Source: Anderseniella sp. (lineage in GTDB: Bacteria > Pseudomonadota > Alphaproteobacteria > Rhizobiales > Aestuariivirgaceae). Taken from it: DNA of 64,000 bases. The notes under the pieces are model-generated. The model had not been told where the DNA came from, searched no databases, and saw nothing but the letters and a program-made list of their open reading frames with translations. The stretch spans positions 186,001 to 250,000 of the forward strand of contig JANQOK010000016.1 of NCBI GenBank assembly GCA_028289645.1, read 5' to 3'. How positions within the stretch are numbered: the first letter of the stretch is position 1; the number at the start of each line of letters is the position of its first letter. Made by a program: the position numbers and the translations under genes. Shown one piece after another: positions 1 through 8,127 of this stretch.

Positions 1-1
1 T

Positions 2-445
2 CTCAGCCCGGCGGACGGCTGGTTGCTTCTGGCGCTGCTGAGCGTCGCCGTGGCATATGTCGAAGGCGGGCGGGTCTCCGGTGAACTGGGCGGCACGGCA
101 ACATTGAGCTGGGCCATGGTGCTGCTGACACCCGCCGCTCTCGTGGTCCTGGTCTGGGCAACCGCAGGAATGAACCTCGAGACCGTATCGGTGAACAGTT
201 GGACAGCACTGCTCTATCTCGGTGTCATCAGCATGTACTTCGCCTCAGTGTTCTGGTATCGCGGCCTGGCCGCCGGTGGTGTGGCACGCATCGGCCAGAT
301 CAACCTGCTTCTGCCGCTTGTCGCCCTGGGTTGGTCCGCCCTGCTTCTCGGTGAAGAAATCACACCAACCGCGATTGCATGCTCGTTGATCGTCTTCGCC
401 GCAATGATCGTATGCCTGAAAAGCCGCGCCGTCGGCTCCCGGTGA
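2..445 (+). CDS. DMT/EamA-family transporter, C-terminal part
   Basis: The frame is open from the window edge, so the 5' part is missing and about 147 codons remain. The protein is very hydrophobic, with roughly five membrane helices; the second half has the EamA pattern (YLGVISMYFASVFWYRGLA, then a helix ending LLLGEEIT and a last helix). Members are inner-membrane exporters of amino acids or other small metabolites; the substrate cannot be told from sequence. It ends in a short tail (SRAVGSR) with TGA. No partner gene follows on this strand for 200 bases. Confidence 0.8.
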   Translation, partial: LSPADGWLLLALLSVAVAYVEGGRVSGELGGTATLSWAMVLLTPAALVVLVWATAGMNLETVSVNSWTALLYLGVISMYFASVFWYRGLAAGGVARIGQINLLLPLVALGWSALLLGEEITPTAIACSLIVFAAMIVCLKSRAVGSR

Positions 446-673
446 AGCCCACGACCGGAAGCCCTGCGACACGACGGATGAAGAGACTGCAACATTCGAT
501 GGCCGACCGGGCTGGAAACCAGGCGGCCGTCAATCGAAATATGTCCTGCAGGAAGCAGAATTCGGGCCCTGGTGTGGCCAAGCGCCTGAATGGCGCAAAC
601 AGGCGTCTGCCGGTCACGACAGAGTGATTACAGCGCTATGGAATTGTTAAGCGCTCACGGCTATTTGGAAGGC

Positions 674-1006
674 ATGGTACGGATAGTAATGATACTGGCA
701 CTGGTGTTGACCATGTCGCTCAAGCACTTTGAGCGGGCACCAGGTTATGTCATGGCAACCCCGGCCAGTGTCTCGGAACTCGCCCTTGCATCCGGACTTT
801 CGGCAACAGTCGTCAAAGCCGCTGACTGTGATGACAAGTACGATATCGCCGGTCATCCGCTGCAGTCCCACAAGTCCGACTGCAAGGCAGTCATCGGCAA
901 AGTGGCCGACACTCCGTCTGCTGCCTTTGAGGACCATATCGCGATGCATGGCACCTCTGTGGCGTCGACCATCCGGCCTGTCGACCTGCCCCCTCCCCGA
1001 GCCTGA
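674..1006 (+). CDS. Small putative exported protein
   Basis: About 110 residues. It opens with a short hydrophobic stretch (MVRIVMILALVLTMSL) that could be a signal or anchor, then a polar region with two cysteines (ADCDDKYDI and SDCKAV), and ends VDLPPPRA. I do not recognise a family. The start is uncertain: ATG 638, 674 and 689 are in frame; GGAAGG sits just before 674. It is the best open frame between the transporter and the transpeptidase, but codon-level evidence is thin, so it may be non-coding. Confidence 0.4.
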   Translation: MVRIVMILALVLTMSLKHFERAPGYVMATPASVSELALASGLSATVVKAADCDDKYDIAGHPLQSHKSDCKAVIGKVADTPSAAFEDHIAMHGTSVASTIRPVDLPPPRA

Positions 1007-1181
1007 CGTTTTGCGCATGTGAACCGTGCTTCTCCGCTGCCGGACATGTCTGGCTGCCGGAAGCGACAGCAGAGCAATCTGCTCACGTGATCAATGACAT
1101 CATCATCGAAGACGAAGCCCGTTTTCCGCTCAGGAACACGAGCGCCGGGTGCCGTCTCGCAAAACTCAGGATGGTTCAGTA

Positions 1182-1871
1182 ATGACGAAATCCCTATCAC
1201 GGCGACAGTTCGCCAAAATCAGCACTGGGTTCGCTGCACTGGCGCTGGCCGGTTGCAACACGATCCCGAAAGACACCTATGGGCCAAGGGCGCAGGCACC
1301 GCGGCCCGACTTCGAACCGGACCGCAGCTTTGCTGCCAAATATTCAGCTCGGCCTGATGAACGGTTTCCGCTGCCTGCCATTGACCCTGCCATACTGGCG
1401 CCGAAACACCGGCGCAGGCGGGTGAGCTACGACACGGCTGAAAGGCCCGGCACACTGGTTGTTGATACCAGCAGGTTCTACCTGTACCTGGTCGAACCGG
1501 CAGGGTCCGCGATGCGCTATGGGGTCGGCCTGGGGCGCGCCGGCTTTGAGTGGTCCGGGCGGGCCCGGGTGGCCTGGAAGCGGCCATGGCCGACATGGAC
1601 GCCGCCGGACACCATGATTGCCAGAGAGCCGGAACTGGAGAAATGGAGTGTGCGTAACGGCGGCATGCCGCCCGGACTTGACAACCCGCTTGGTGCACGG
1701 GCGCTGTACATCTTCGAAGGCAAGGTGGACACGCTTTACCGGCTGCACGGCACCAACGAGCCGGAATCTATCGGCAAGGCGGTCTCGAGCGGCTGCGTGC
1801 GGCTGATCAACCAGGATGCGATCGACCTCTATGACCGGGTGAAGCCCGGGTCGCCAATTCTGGTGGTCTGA
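1182..1871 (+). CDS. L,D-transpeptidase (YkuD family), putative lipoprotein
   Basis: 229 residues. The N-terminus has a twin-arginine-like SRRQF followed by a hydrophobic stretch ending LAGC, a lipobox, so it is probably anchored in an envelope membrane. The YkuD catalytic region is clear: His189 in LHGTNEP, and Cys205 in SSGCVRL. Such enzymes make 3-3 peptidoglycan cross-links or attach proteins to peptidoglycan using the cysteine. The ATG at 1182 follows AGGATGG; an upstream in-frame ATG at 1149 would bury the signal sequence. A Tat-anchored thioredoxin-like gene follows after 12 bases, so the two are probably one operon. Confidence 0.9.
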   Translation: MTKSLSRRQFAKISTGFAALALAGCNTIPKDTYGPRAQAPRPDFEPDRSFAAKYSARPDERFPLPAIDPAILAPKHRRRRVSYDTAERPGTLVVDTSRFYLYLVEPAGSAMRYGVGLGRAGFEWSGRARVAWKRPWPTWTPPDTMIAREPELEKWSVRNGGMPPGLDNPLGARALYIFEGKVDTLYRLHGTNEPESIGKAVSSGCVRLINQDAIDLYDRVKPGSPILVV

Positions 1872-1883
1872 CGGGAGGTTGAA

Positions 1884-2384
1884 ATGAGAAAACAGGCCAG
1901 ATCCAGAAAGCCGGGTGTAAAGAAGTCAAAACCAGCAAACCAGAAGGCGGCGGCTGAACCCGTTGACACCAGCCGCCGCGAGTTCATCGGCTCAATGCGC
2001 AATGGTGCCATTGGCCTGGTGGCCGCGGGTGGGCTCGGCGCCTATGTTGTTCACCTCTATCAGAGCACCTCGCACGAGCATGACCTCACCCGCGTCGGCA
2101 ACGGAACCGCCGCGGTAGTGCAGATTCATGATCCGCAATGCCAGCTGTGCCTCGCCCTGCAGAAGGAAACCCGGCAAGCGCTGGCAGACCTCGACGGGGA
2201 CAAACCCGGCTATGTCATTGCCGACATCCGCACTGACAAAGGCTTGAGCTTTGCCAACAAGCACGGGGTGAAACATGTGACCCTGCTGCTGTTCGACAAG
2301 GCGGGACAACTGCGGCAGGTCATCAACGGGCAACGCGGCAGCGAAGAGCTGAGGCAGGCTTTCCAGCGGCTTGTTGCAAGATGA
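1884..2384 (+). CDS. Membrane-anchored thioredoxin-like protein
   Basis: 166 residues. A basic, lysine-rich N-terminus leads to SRREFIGS (twin-arginine-like, about residue 30) and a hydrophobic segment IGLVAAGGLGAYVVHLY that probably stays as an anchor. The C-terminal 100 residues look like a thioredoxin fold with redox-type CQLC in the helix-1 position and a C-terminal strand TLLLFDKAG. A disulfide role in the periplasm is an inference; CQLC is not one of the common active sites. GGGAGG precedes the ATG by six bases. It follows the L,D-transpeptidase by 12 bases, and that enzyme depends on a reduced cysteine, so a supporting redox role is attractive. Confidence 0.7.
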   Translation: MRKQARSRKPGVKKSKPANQKAAAEPVDTSRREFIGSMRNGAIGLVAAGGLGAYVVHLYQSTSHEHDLTRVGNGTAAVVQIHDPQCQLCLALQKETRQALADLDGDKPGYVIADIRTDKGLSFANKHGVKHVTLLLFDKAGQLRQVINGQRGSEELRQAFQRLVAR

Positions 2385-2587
2385 CGGGAGCCGGGAGCGC
2401 GCGCCCACCGGCCCGCCAGTTCACGCCCTGAACCAGCAATCACATATTCTTGAAAAACTGTTGTTCTTGCAGCCATCAAAACCGGTGAACCCGCAGCCTA
2501 TATTGTGCGTTACGAACTGTAGAATAGGCCGGATTCGGGTGACACGGTGTTGCGCTTGTCGCGGCCGGCAGACAGAAAGAAAAGAAG

Positions 2588-2728
2588 ATGAAAACGGAAA
2601 AAGAACAACAGCTCTGGTTACAGGCAATGTCGGACCAGTCGCGCCAGACAGGGGCACCCAAGCTGGCCGTCTGGGCTGCAGTTGCAGCCGTCGGCGCCAC
2701 AACCGCCACACTGGTATCAGGCTCCTAA
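2588..2728 (+). CDS. Small membrane peptide (46 aa)
   Basis: A polar N-terminal half (MKTEKEQQLWLQAMSDQSRQ) is followed by a single hydrophobic segment (LAVWAAVAAVGATTATLVSG) ending just before the stop. A purine-rich stretch (agaaagaaaagaag) directly precedes the ATG and could act as ribosome binding site. The layout, an amphipathic head plus one membrane helix at the C-terminus, is that of many small bacterial membrane proteins. I recognise no family. It stands alone between the thioredoxin-like gene and the convergent 77-residue gene. Confidence 0.45.
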   Translation: MKTEKEQQLWLQAMSDQSRQTGAPKLAVWAAVAAVGATTATLVSGS

Positions 2729-2738
2729 GCCGCCAGCA

Positions 2739-2972
2739 CTACTTGTCACGCCCGTGGTGCTGCAACCTGACCCGCGCCATGGCGGCGACTGAAACATCGC
2801 CGCAATCGAGTGCATAGACGTAAGCGTGGGTATAGAAGAAACACGCCGCATCAATATCTCCCGCATCTTCGCGCAGCCGGGCTGCTTCCAGGTACAGAGG
2901 CGGCAGGGCTGGCAGATCATTTTTTTCATGCGCCTGCAGCATATCGCGCTGCAGGCGTTTTTCGTCGCTCAT
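2739..2972 (-). CDS. 77-residue protein coupled to the Rieske oxygenase
   Basis: The ATG overlaps the stop of the oxygenase gene (ATGA), so it is read by translational coupling. The product (MSDEKRLQRDML at the start) is helical, with LPALPPLYLEAARLREDAGD followed by ACFFYTHAYVYALDCGD, which resembles one or two TPR-like helix pairs. It is soluble and has no signal. I know no named family. The coupling suggests a job with the oxygenase, for example assembly or stability, but that is inference. Confidence 0.7.
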   Translation of the reverse strand: MSDEKRLQRDMLQAHEKNDLPALPPLYLEAARLREDAGDIDAACFFYTHAYVYALDCGDVSVAAMARVRLQHHGRDK

Positions 2973-4123
2973 TTGCCGGCAAAGCGGGCCGCAACCCACT
3001 CGTGGAAGAGGTGGGTTGGCGGGTCCATGACCGGTGAGAACTTGCCGCCATCATACAGCGAGGCCGATCTGCCGCGCTGCATGCCTTCCACGACGAAAAT
3101 GTCCTCCTTGAACACGCCCTTCCACATCTCGGCGTTTTTCTCGCGCAGGTCGGCCATGGCATCGTCACACATGTCCGCAGATGTGTAATAGATTTCGATG
3201 CGCTCTATGGTCCTGCCATTGCTTTGCGGATCCAGCATGATCGCAAACACATGATCACGGTGCACGCCAAACAGGACATTCGGATAGAACGAGATGTACT
3301 CGGCACCGGTATCCCACTTGTCCGACAGTCCGTCAAAGTCGGCGAATGCCCGGCCGCTGTCATCCAGCTTCGGATTATAGACAACCGTGCCCTGGCCCGA
3401 GTAATTGCCCGGCTGCATGATGTGATAATGGTCTTCGAGCCTGGAATAGGAGTTCAGGCCGGGATGGATCCAGGGCAGATGGTAGCTTTCGCAATAGTTC
3501 TCGACCGCCAGCTTCCAGTTACAGTCAACCTCCAGGGTAAAGGATGAGTCCTCGCCGCCATGGAACAATGGCCGGTCGGCAAACTCCTGCCACTGCTCCA
3601 GCAGGCTGGCGGCATGGACTTCAAACGCCGGCGCATTGCCGTCCAGGTTGACGAAAATGGCATCCATGAAAATGTGCGAGCGCACCTCGATCAGGCCCAG
3701 CTCTTCACGCTTGATGCAGTCATGCAGGTTCTTGCCCGGCCCGCCGACATGCGGCGTTGTGCGCAGCGAACCGTCAAAGTTGTAGCACCAGGAGTGATAC
3801 GGGCAGCGGATTGCGGAGCGCAGCGTGGTTTTTTCCTCGACCAGTATCATACCGCGGTGACGGCAGACGTTCTGGAACACTCTGACCTCGTCGTCTTCAC
3901 CACGCACCACCAGCAGCGGCTGGCCCAGAAACGTAACCGGGTTGGCATCGCCCTTGTTGGGGACATCCTTGGCAAAGCCGGCACAGGCCCAGGTCGAGGC
4001 GAACAACACCCGCTTCTCGGCTTCATAAACGTCCGGGTCGGTGTAGAACGCATTGGGCAGGCCATTTGCCGCCTCAATCGGGCGCAGCACGTTTGCAATC
4101 ATTTCCTGGTCGAGAACTGTCAT
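2969..4123 (-). CDS. Rieske non-heme iron oxygenase, alpha subunit
   Basis: 384 residues, the normal length for ring-hydroxylating or N-demethylating oxygenase alpha subunits. The Rieske cluster ligands are Cys87 and His89 (CRHRG) and Cys107 and His110 (CPYHSW). The mononuclear iron site is seen in NYCESYHLPWIHPG, with His215 and His220. These enzymes insert oxygen using electrons from a separate reductase; none is adjacent, so the redox partner is elsewhere. The sequence is closer in feel to the choline/betaine/carnitine oxygenase group than to benzoate types, but the substrate is not settled. AGGATAAGG precedes the ATG. Confidence 0.9.
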   Translation of the reverse strand: MTVLDQEMIANVLRPIEAANGLPNAFYTDPDVYEAEKRVLFASTWACAGFAKDVPNKGDANPVTFLGQPLLVVRGEDDEVRVFQNVCRHRGMILVEEKTTLRSAIRCPYHSWCYNFDGSLRTTPHVGGPGKNLHDCIKREELGLIEVRSHIFMDAIFVNLDGNAPAFEVHAASLLEQWQEFADRPLFHGGEDSSFTLEVDCNWKLAVENYCESYHLPWIHPGLNSYSRLEDHYHIMQPGNYSGQGTVVYNPKLDDSGRAFADFDGLSDKWDTGAEYISFYPNVLFGVHRDHVFAIMLDPQSNGRTIERIEIYYTSADMCDDAMADLREKNAEMWKGVFKEDIFVVEGMQRGRSASLYDGGKFSPVMDPPTHLFHEWVAARFAGK

Positions 4124-4252
4124 GGTCGGATGCCTTATCCTGAGTGTGATCCCAACTATAAGTATGACCTTGTATTCCGGCAGTCTCCTCGCTGGTTTGC
4201 GCCAAAAAGCTGCCTGAAAGCGTCAAATTCATAACCAGCATTACACAGAAGC

Positions 4253-4282
4253 TGTGCGCGGCCAACAAACCGGCCGCGCACA
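4253..4282 (-). terminator. GC-rich hairpin after the membrane-protein gene
   Basis: A perfect 11-bp inverted repeat (TGTGCGCGGCC and GGCCGCGCACA) with an 8-base loop lies 12 bases beyond the stop of the leftward gene. No T-run follows, so it may protect the mRNA end rather than terminate by itself. Confidence 0.5.
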
Positions 4283-4294
4283 CCGGAGGTCCTC

Positions 4295-4723
4295 TCAGGC
4301 CTCGACCTGGCGCGCCGGGCGCCACAATGGGATGTAAAACAGCAGCAGAAAGGTGATGTTCATCAGTGCGTTAACCGGCGCTCCGGCTGCGACCGAACCG
4401 GCGCCGTCGACGATGAACCAGATGCCGATGCTGGTCAGGATCATGGTGCGCCCGAGGTCGGGCGTGCTGGCATAAACCTTCGTGGTGACCTGCCACAACA
4501 GCACTCCCCAACCAATCACGATGCCGTTCAGGATCGCCCACAGAAGGCTGCTTTCGGGGGTCGGCGTGCCGGGTGCACCGTCCAGAGGCCAGAACGCCAG
4601 ATCAATGAAAAACCTGGTTGCGCCAGACAGAGCCGGCACCGTTGCCAGCACGCCCAGCAGACCAAAACCGATAACCGACAGGCAGGCCAGTTTCAGCCAG
4701 CGTAGCGAAGTATGATGTTGCAT
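4295..4723 (-). CDS. Four-helix integral membrane protein, unknown function
   Basis: 142 residues with four hydrophobic segments: LKLACLSVIGFGLLGVLATV, SLLWAILNGIVIGWGVLLWQ, MILTSIGIWFIVDGAGSVAAG and MNITFLLLFYIPLW. It looks like the small membrane proteins of unknown role common in alphaproteobacteria. The ATG at 4723 is preceded by GAGGAG; an ATG nine codons upstream lacks a ribosome site. It faces the XRE/MmyB regulator across a 143-bp gap with a perfect palindrome, so it is the likely regulated target. Confidence 0.8.
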   Translation of the reverse strand: MQHHTSLRWLKLACLSVIGFGLLGVLATVPALSGATRFFIDLAFWPLDGAPGTPTPESSLLWAILNGIVIGWGVLLWQVTTKVYASTPDLGRTMILTSIGIWFIVDGAGSVAAGAPVNALMNITFLLLFYIPLWRPARQVEA

Positions 4724-4788
4724 GGTCTTGTCTCCTCTTATGTGTTGCATGTGCCCATTTCAGTAGGCTCAGCTCGGCGTCTGCTCAA

Positions 4789-4803
4789 TTACCTCACAGG
4801 TAA
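4789..4803. promoter_or_regulatory. Palindrome TTACCT-CAC-AGGTAA between divergent genes
   Basis: A perfect 6+3+6 inverted repeat in the gap between the membrane-protein gene and the XRE/MmyB regulator. The position suits an operator for the regulator, controlling both directions. Confidence 0.5.
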
Positions 4804-4866
4804 GTGTTTTTGGTCACTCAGGCGGTTAGGATCGCTCACGACTGATGAAACAAAGAGGTTCCGGTC

Positions 4867-5643
4867 ATGCATAACAGTTTCGGCGAGGCACTCAGGTTGT
4901 GGCGCGGGCAGCGCCGCATGAGCCAGCTTGACCTCGGGCTTACCGCCAATGTCTCGGCGCGGCACATCTCGTTTCTGGAAACCGGGCGCGCCCGGCCGAG
5001 CCAGTCGATGGCGATGCAGTTGTGCGAGACGCTCGAGGTGCCGCATTCCGCCCGAAACGCCTTTCTCGGCGCGGCCGGGTTTGCACCGGCCTACCGGCGG
5101 CGGGAACTGAACGACGACGACATGGCCCATGTGCGCGCCGCCGTCGACTGGATGCTTACCCGTCACGACCCGTTTCCGGCATTTGCACTGGACAAGCACT
5201 GGCGCGTGGTCAGGGCGAACTCGTCGGCCGCACTGCTGCTTGGCGGCATCGGGCTTGGCGAGGGTGACAGTCTGCTCGATGCGATGCTGGACCCGGAGCT
5301 GATGTCGTCCGCGCTGGAAAACTGGCAGGAGGTGCTGCAGCATATGACGGTGCGGCTGCGCACGGAAAGCGCGCACCTGGGCGGTGATGCGGTGCTGGAC
5401 AAGGCAGTGGAGCAATTGACCCAAATGACCGGTGGCCCCGCCTCACACTGGGTCAGCAGCACGCTTCCCGCGGTGATCCCGGCACGCTATCGCGCCGGCA
5501 CGGACACCCTGTCGTTCTTCTCGACACTGGCCCAGTTCGGAACCCCGGAAGACATCGCTGTGGCGGAACTGAAGATCGAGATGATGTTTCCCGCCGACGA
5601 CGCAACCCGCGACGCCCTGCTGGCCATGCAGCAATCTGACTAG
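4867..5643 (+). CDS. XRE-family regulator with MmyB-like ligand-binding domain
   Basis: 258 residues. The N-terminus is an HTH of the XRE type (LRLWRGQRRMSQLDLGLTA, then ISFLETGRARPS) at residues 10-50. The rest matches the MmyB-like domain, a PAS-like fold thought to bind fatty acyl or similar ligands, with the usual PFPAFALDKHWRVVRAN around residue 100 and FSTLAQFGTPEDIAVAELKIEMMFPAD near the end. Family members act on a divergently transcribed target gene, here the four-helix membrane protein. AGAGG precedes the ATG. Confidence 0.9.
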   Translation: MHNSFGEALRLWRGQRRMSQLDLGLTANVSARHISFLETGRARPSQSMAMQLCETLEVPHSARNAFLGAAGFAPAYRRRELNDDDMAHVRAAVDWMLTRHDPFPAFALDKHWRVVRANSSAALLLGGIGLGEGDSLLDAMLDPELMSSALENWQEVLQHMTVRLRTESAHLGGDAVLDKAVEQLTQMTGGPASHWVSSTLPAVIPARYRAGTDTLSFFSTLAQFGTPEDIAVAELKIEMMFPADDATRDALLAMQQSD

Positions 5644-5647
5644 CTTC

Positions 5648-6643
5648 TCAGATACCGACGGCACTGACGTGGCCGGTCTCAATGCCGTTCCAGTTTTTAA
5701 CGACAACATCGGACATGCCCTGCAGACAGGCGCGCTCATCCGGTGTCCAGCACTCCAGCGTGGACATGACACTGGCCAGCAGCGCTTCTGCGGCCCGGCC
5801 GGCACCGTCGTCGCATTTCAGCGCAATGCCGATACCGGCATGCGCGATGGTGGCGCAGAACACCCCTTCGGCACCGGTTTTCACGAAGGCGCGCGGCACC
5901 GCTGTCATCAGGTCGGTACAAAACCGCCTGGTGCCGGCAACCATGAATGGATGAGCGCAAACCGCGGCGATGATCTGCCGGCACGCTTCCGCGCGGCTAT
6001 CACTCAAACCTTCGCCTGATCCAAAGCGCTGGAAGCCAAGCGCTATATTGCGAAGAGGAATAGCCCAAGTGGGCACCGAACAGCCGTCAATGCCGCACGG
6101 CGTATGGGTGAGATCATAATCACATATGTCGCCGATCAGCCGTTCTATGGCCTGCTGGACCGGATGATCGCGCTTGACATAGCCGGTCGGATCAACGCCC
6201 AGCCGCTTGGCAAACGCCAGCATGAACGCATGCTTGCCGGAGCAGTTGTTGTGAACCTGCTCAGCCTGCTCACCGGCCGCCGCCATGGCGCGCGAAACCT
6301 CGCCGGGAAACGGCCAGTGGGCGCCACATTCAAAGGCCTGTTCGCTGAGACCGGCCTTGGCAAGGCCGGAGCGCGCCACGCGGATATGATCCGGCTCGCC
6401 GTTGTGAGACGCGCAGGCCAGGGCGATTTCTTCCTGCGACATGCCGTAGGCATCGACCACGCCGGCCTCAACCGCGGGCAGGCACTGCAGCGCCTTGATA
6501 GCCGAGCGCGGAAACACCGGCCTGTCGATGTCGCCTGCCGAGGCAAGCACTTCGCCGCCCGGCCCGACCACCGCATAGGCGCCGGCATGGCGGCTTTCCA
6601 CAATGCCGCCGCGGGTCACTTCCACCAGCACTGGATCTGTCAT
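5648..6643 (-). CDS. L-asparaginase II (Rhizobium-type family)
   Basis: 331 residues of the asparaginase_II family, unrelated to E. coli AnsA/AnsB. Family marks are PRSAIKALQCLP near residue 45, the NNCSGKHAFML block, and HTPCGIDGCSVPTWAIPL. It hydrolyses asparagine to aspartate and ammonia in the cytoplasm. The ATG overlaps the TGA of the MFS gene upstream (ATGA) and follows GAAGGGAAG, which fixes this start although the open frame extends about 100 codons further. The coupling to a transporter suggests import and use of asparagine or a related amide. It ends four bases from the convergent regulator gene. Confidence 0.9.
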   Translation of the reverse strand: MTDPVLVEVTRGGIVESRHAGAYAVVGPGGEVLASAGDIDRPVFPRSAIKALQCLPAVEAGVVDAYGMSQEEIALACASHNGEPDHIRVARSGLAKAGLSEQAFECGAHWPFPGEVSRAMAAAGEQAEQVHNNCSGKHAFMLAFAKRLGVDPTGYVKRDHPVQQAIERLIGDICDYDLTHTPCGIDGCSVPTWAIPLRNIALGFQRFGSGEGLSDSRAEACRQIIAAVCAHPFMVAGTRRFCTDLMTAVPRAFVKTGAEGVFCATIAHAGIGIALKCDDGAGRAAEALLASVMSTLECWTPDERACLQGMSDVVVKNWNGIETGHVSAVGI

Positions 6644-7908
6644 GTCGCTTCCCTTCTGAGGTGAGCCGACGGCGCACCCAGCAAAAACCAAATTAATGTC
6701 AGCACCTGCAGACCTAGGAACAGGCCGAATGAGACCTGATAGGCAACCGGCTGATAGCCGCCCTGCGCGGTGGCTGGCCACAGATTGATAATGGCCCCAA
6801 TGACATATTGCGAGACAAACGCCATGCCGAACACCAGCGTGTTGAGGCAGCCGTTGGAGCGTCCGGCAAGGTGGCTGCCGAAATACTGGGCCAGCCAGGG
6901 ATAGGCCAGAACGCCGGCCTGACCGAACATGCCGAAGGCAAACCACACCAGCGGCGTCATCGCCACCGGCTCGAACAGAATGACGGCTTGTGTGACCAAG
7001 AATACCACGATGAAACCGGTCATCGTGGTCAGCAGCCCAACCCCCCTGCGGCCGAGCCAGTCGGCCACATACCCGGTCACCAGGGTGCCGACGAGGAAGC
7101 CCATTGCCGACAATCCAAGCACATAGGCCACAGCCTCACGGTCCATGCCAGCGATGTCCCTGATCCAGGGCCCGGCCCACAAGGTCTGCACGCCGACATG
7201 CGATCCCGCCGTCAGGGCCACGAATGGCGCCACGCGCCAGAACACCGGGTCGGAGTAGATGGTGCCAATCGCCTTGAACACACTGCCGGCATCAGGTTTG
7301 GCGGCGACCTCCTTCGGGCGCTCCGGGACAATCAGGTACAGAAACACCGCTACGGCAACGGTCACAGCCATCAGGCCGATGAACATGCCGCGCCAGCCGA
7401 ACTCGGCTGTGGCCCATTCGGCCGGCACGGTGGCCGACAAGATGCCGAGGCCGCCCACGGCCATGATGCAGGCATTGGCGAGCGCCCGGCGCTGTTCCGG
7501 CACCCAGATGGTCACCGCCTTGAAACCGGCCATCAGCCCGCCGGCCGAGCCGATGCCGATCAGCATGCGCCCGAAGCTCAAACCCCACTTGCCGGCGGCA
7601 TAGGCAAACAGCACCGCGCCGAACGCGCCGACACACAACAGCACAGCCTGCACTTTTCGTGGCCCGAACCGGTCCAACAGCAGACCAAGCGGTATCTGGA
7701 AACCGGCAAAGCCGATCAGGTAGGCAGCCGTCAGCAGGCCAAGCTCGCTTGCATCCAGTCCGATGTCCGACACCAGGTCCGGCGCGATGACGGCGTTGAC
7801 CGCGCGGTACAGGTAGGACAGGAAATAGCACAGCGAGAACGGCACCAGGATGGTCAGAACCAGCCGGAGCAGTGAAACCCGCGATATGTGTGAGGCGGCG
7901 GTTGTCAT
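6640..7908 (-). CDS. MFS transporter
   Basis: 422 residues with about 12 hydrophobic segments. The MFS signature GLLLDRFGPRKVQ lies in the loop between helices 2 and 3. The type is of the nitrate/nitrite- or metabolite-proton symporter group (first helices LVPFSLCYFLSYLYRAVNAV). It is followed by the asparaginase with a four-base ATGA overlap, so a substrate linked to asparagine is likely. No strong ribosome site is seen at the ATG. Confidence 0.9.
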   Translation of the reverse strand: MTTAASHISRVSLLRLVLTILVPFSLCYFLSYLYRAVNAVIAPDLVSDIGLDASELGLLTAAYLIGFAGFQIPLGLLLDRFGPRKVQAVLLCVGAFGAVLFAYAAGKWGLSFGRMLIGIGSAGGLMAGFKAVTIWVPEQRRALANACIMAVGGLGILSATVPAEWATAEFGWRGMFIGLMAVTVAVAVFLYLIVPERPKEVAAKPDAGSVFKAIGTIYSDPVFWRVAPFVALTAGSHVGVQTLWAGPWIRDIAGMDREAVAYVLGLSAMGFLVGTLVTGYVADWLGRRGVGLLTTMTGFIVVFLVTQAVILFEPVAMTPLVWFAFGMFGQAGVLAYPWLAQYFGSHLAGRSNGCLNTLVFGMAFVSQYVIGAIINLWPATAQGGYQPVAYQVSFGLFLGLQVLTLIWFLLGAPSAHLRREAT

Positions 7909-8127
7909 GGCATTGGGCTACCGGTGTGCGTTGGTCCGCCAGACTGTAAACTGGTGGGTGCGGCAGGAGTGGCATTACCGCCAGTCATTACTAGCTTGAT
8001 ACCAATAGAGTTTCTAGCAGTTATTGTGAAATGCGGCCCCACCGTTGACTGGCCGACTCGTACGGACGCGTGACCCGGTGAGCAACCATCCAGATGCAGG
8101 ATGGCACAAAAAACCGGAAGACTGACC

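Noticed and set aside
6808-7875. 355-codon open frame opposite the MFS transporter
   Set aside because: Antisense to a clear 12-helix protein, with artefact composition.
8086-8104. CCATCC/GGATGG hairpin after the glycosyltransferase gene
   Set aside because: The T-run is on the wrong side for the leftward transcript, so I did not call a terminator.
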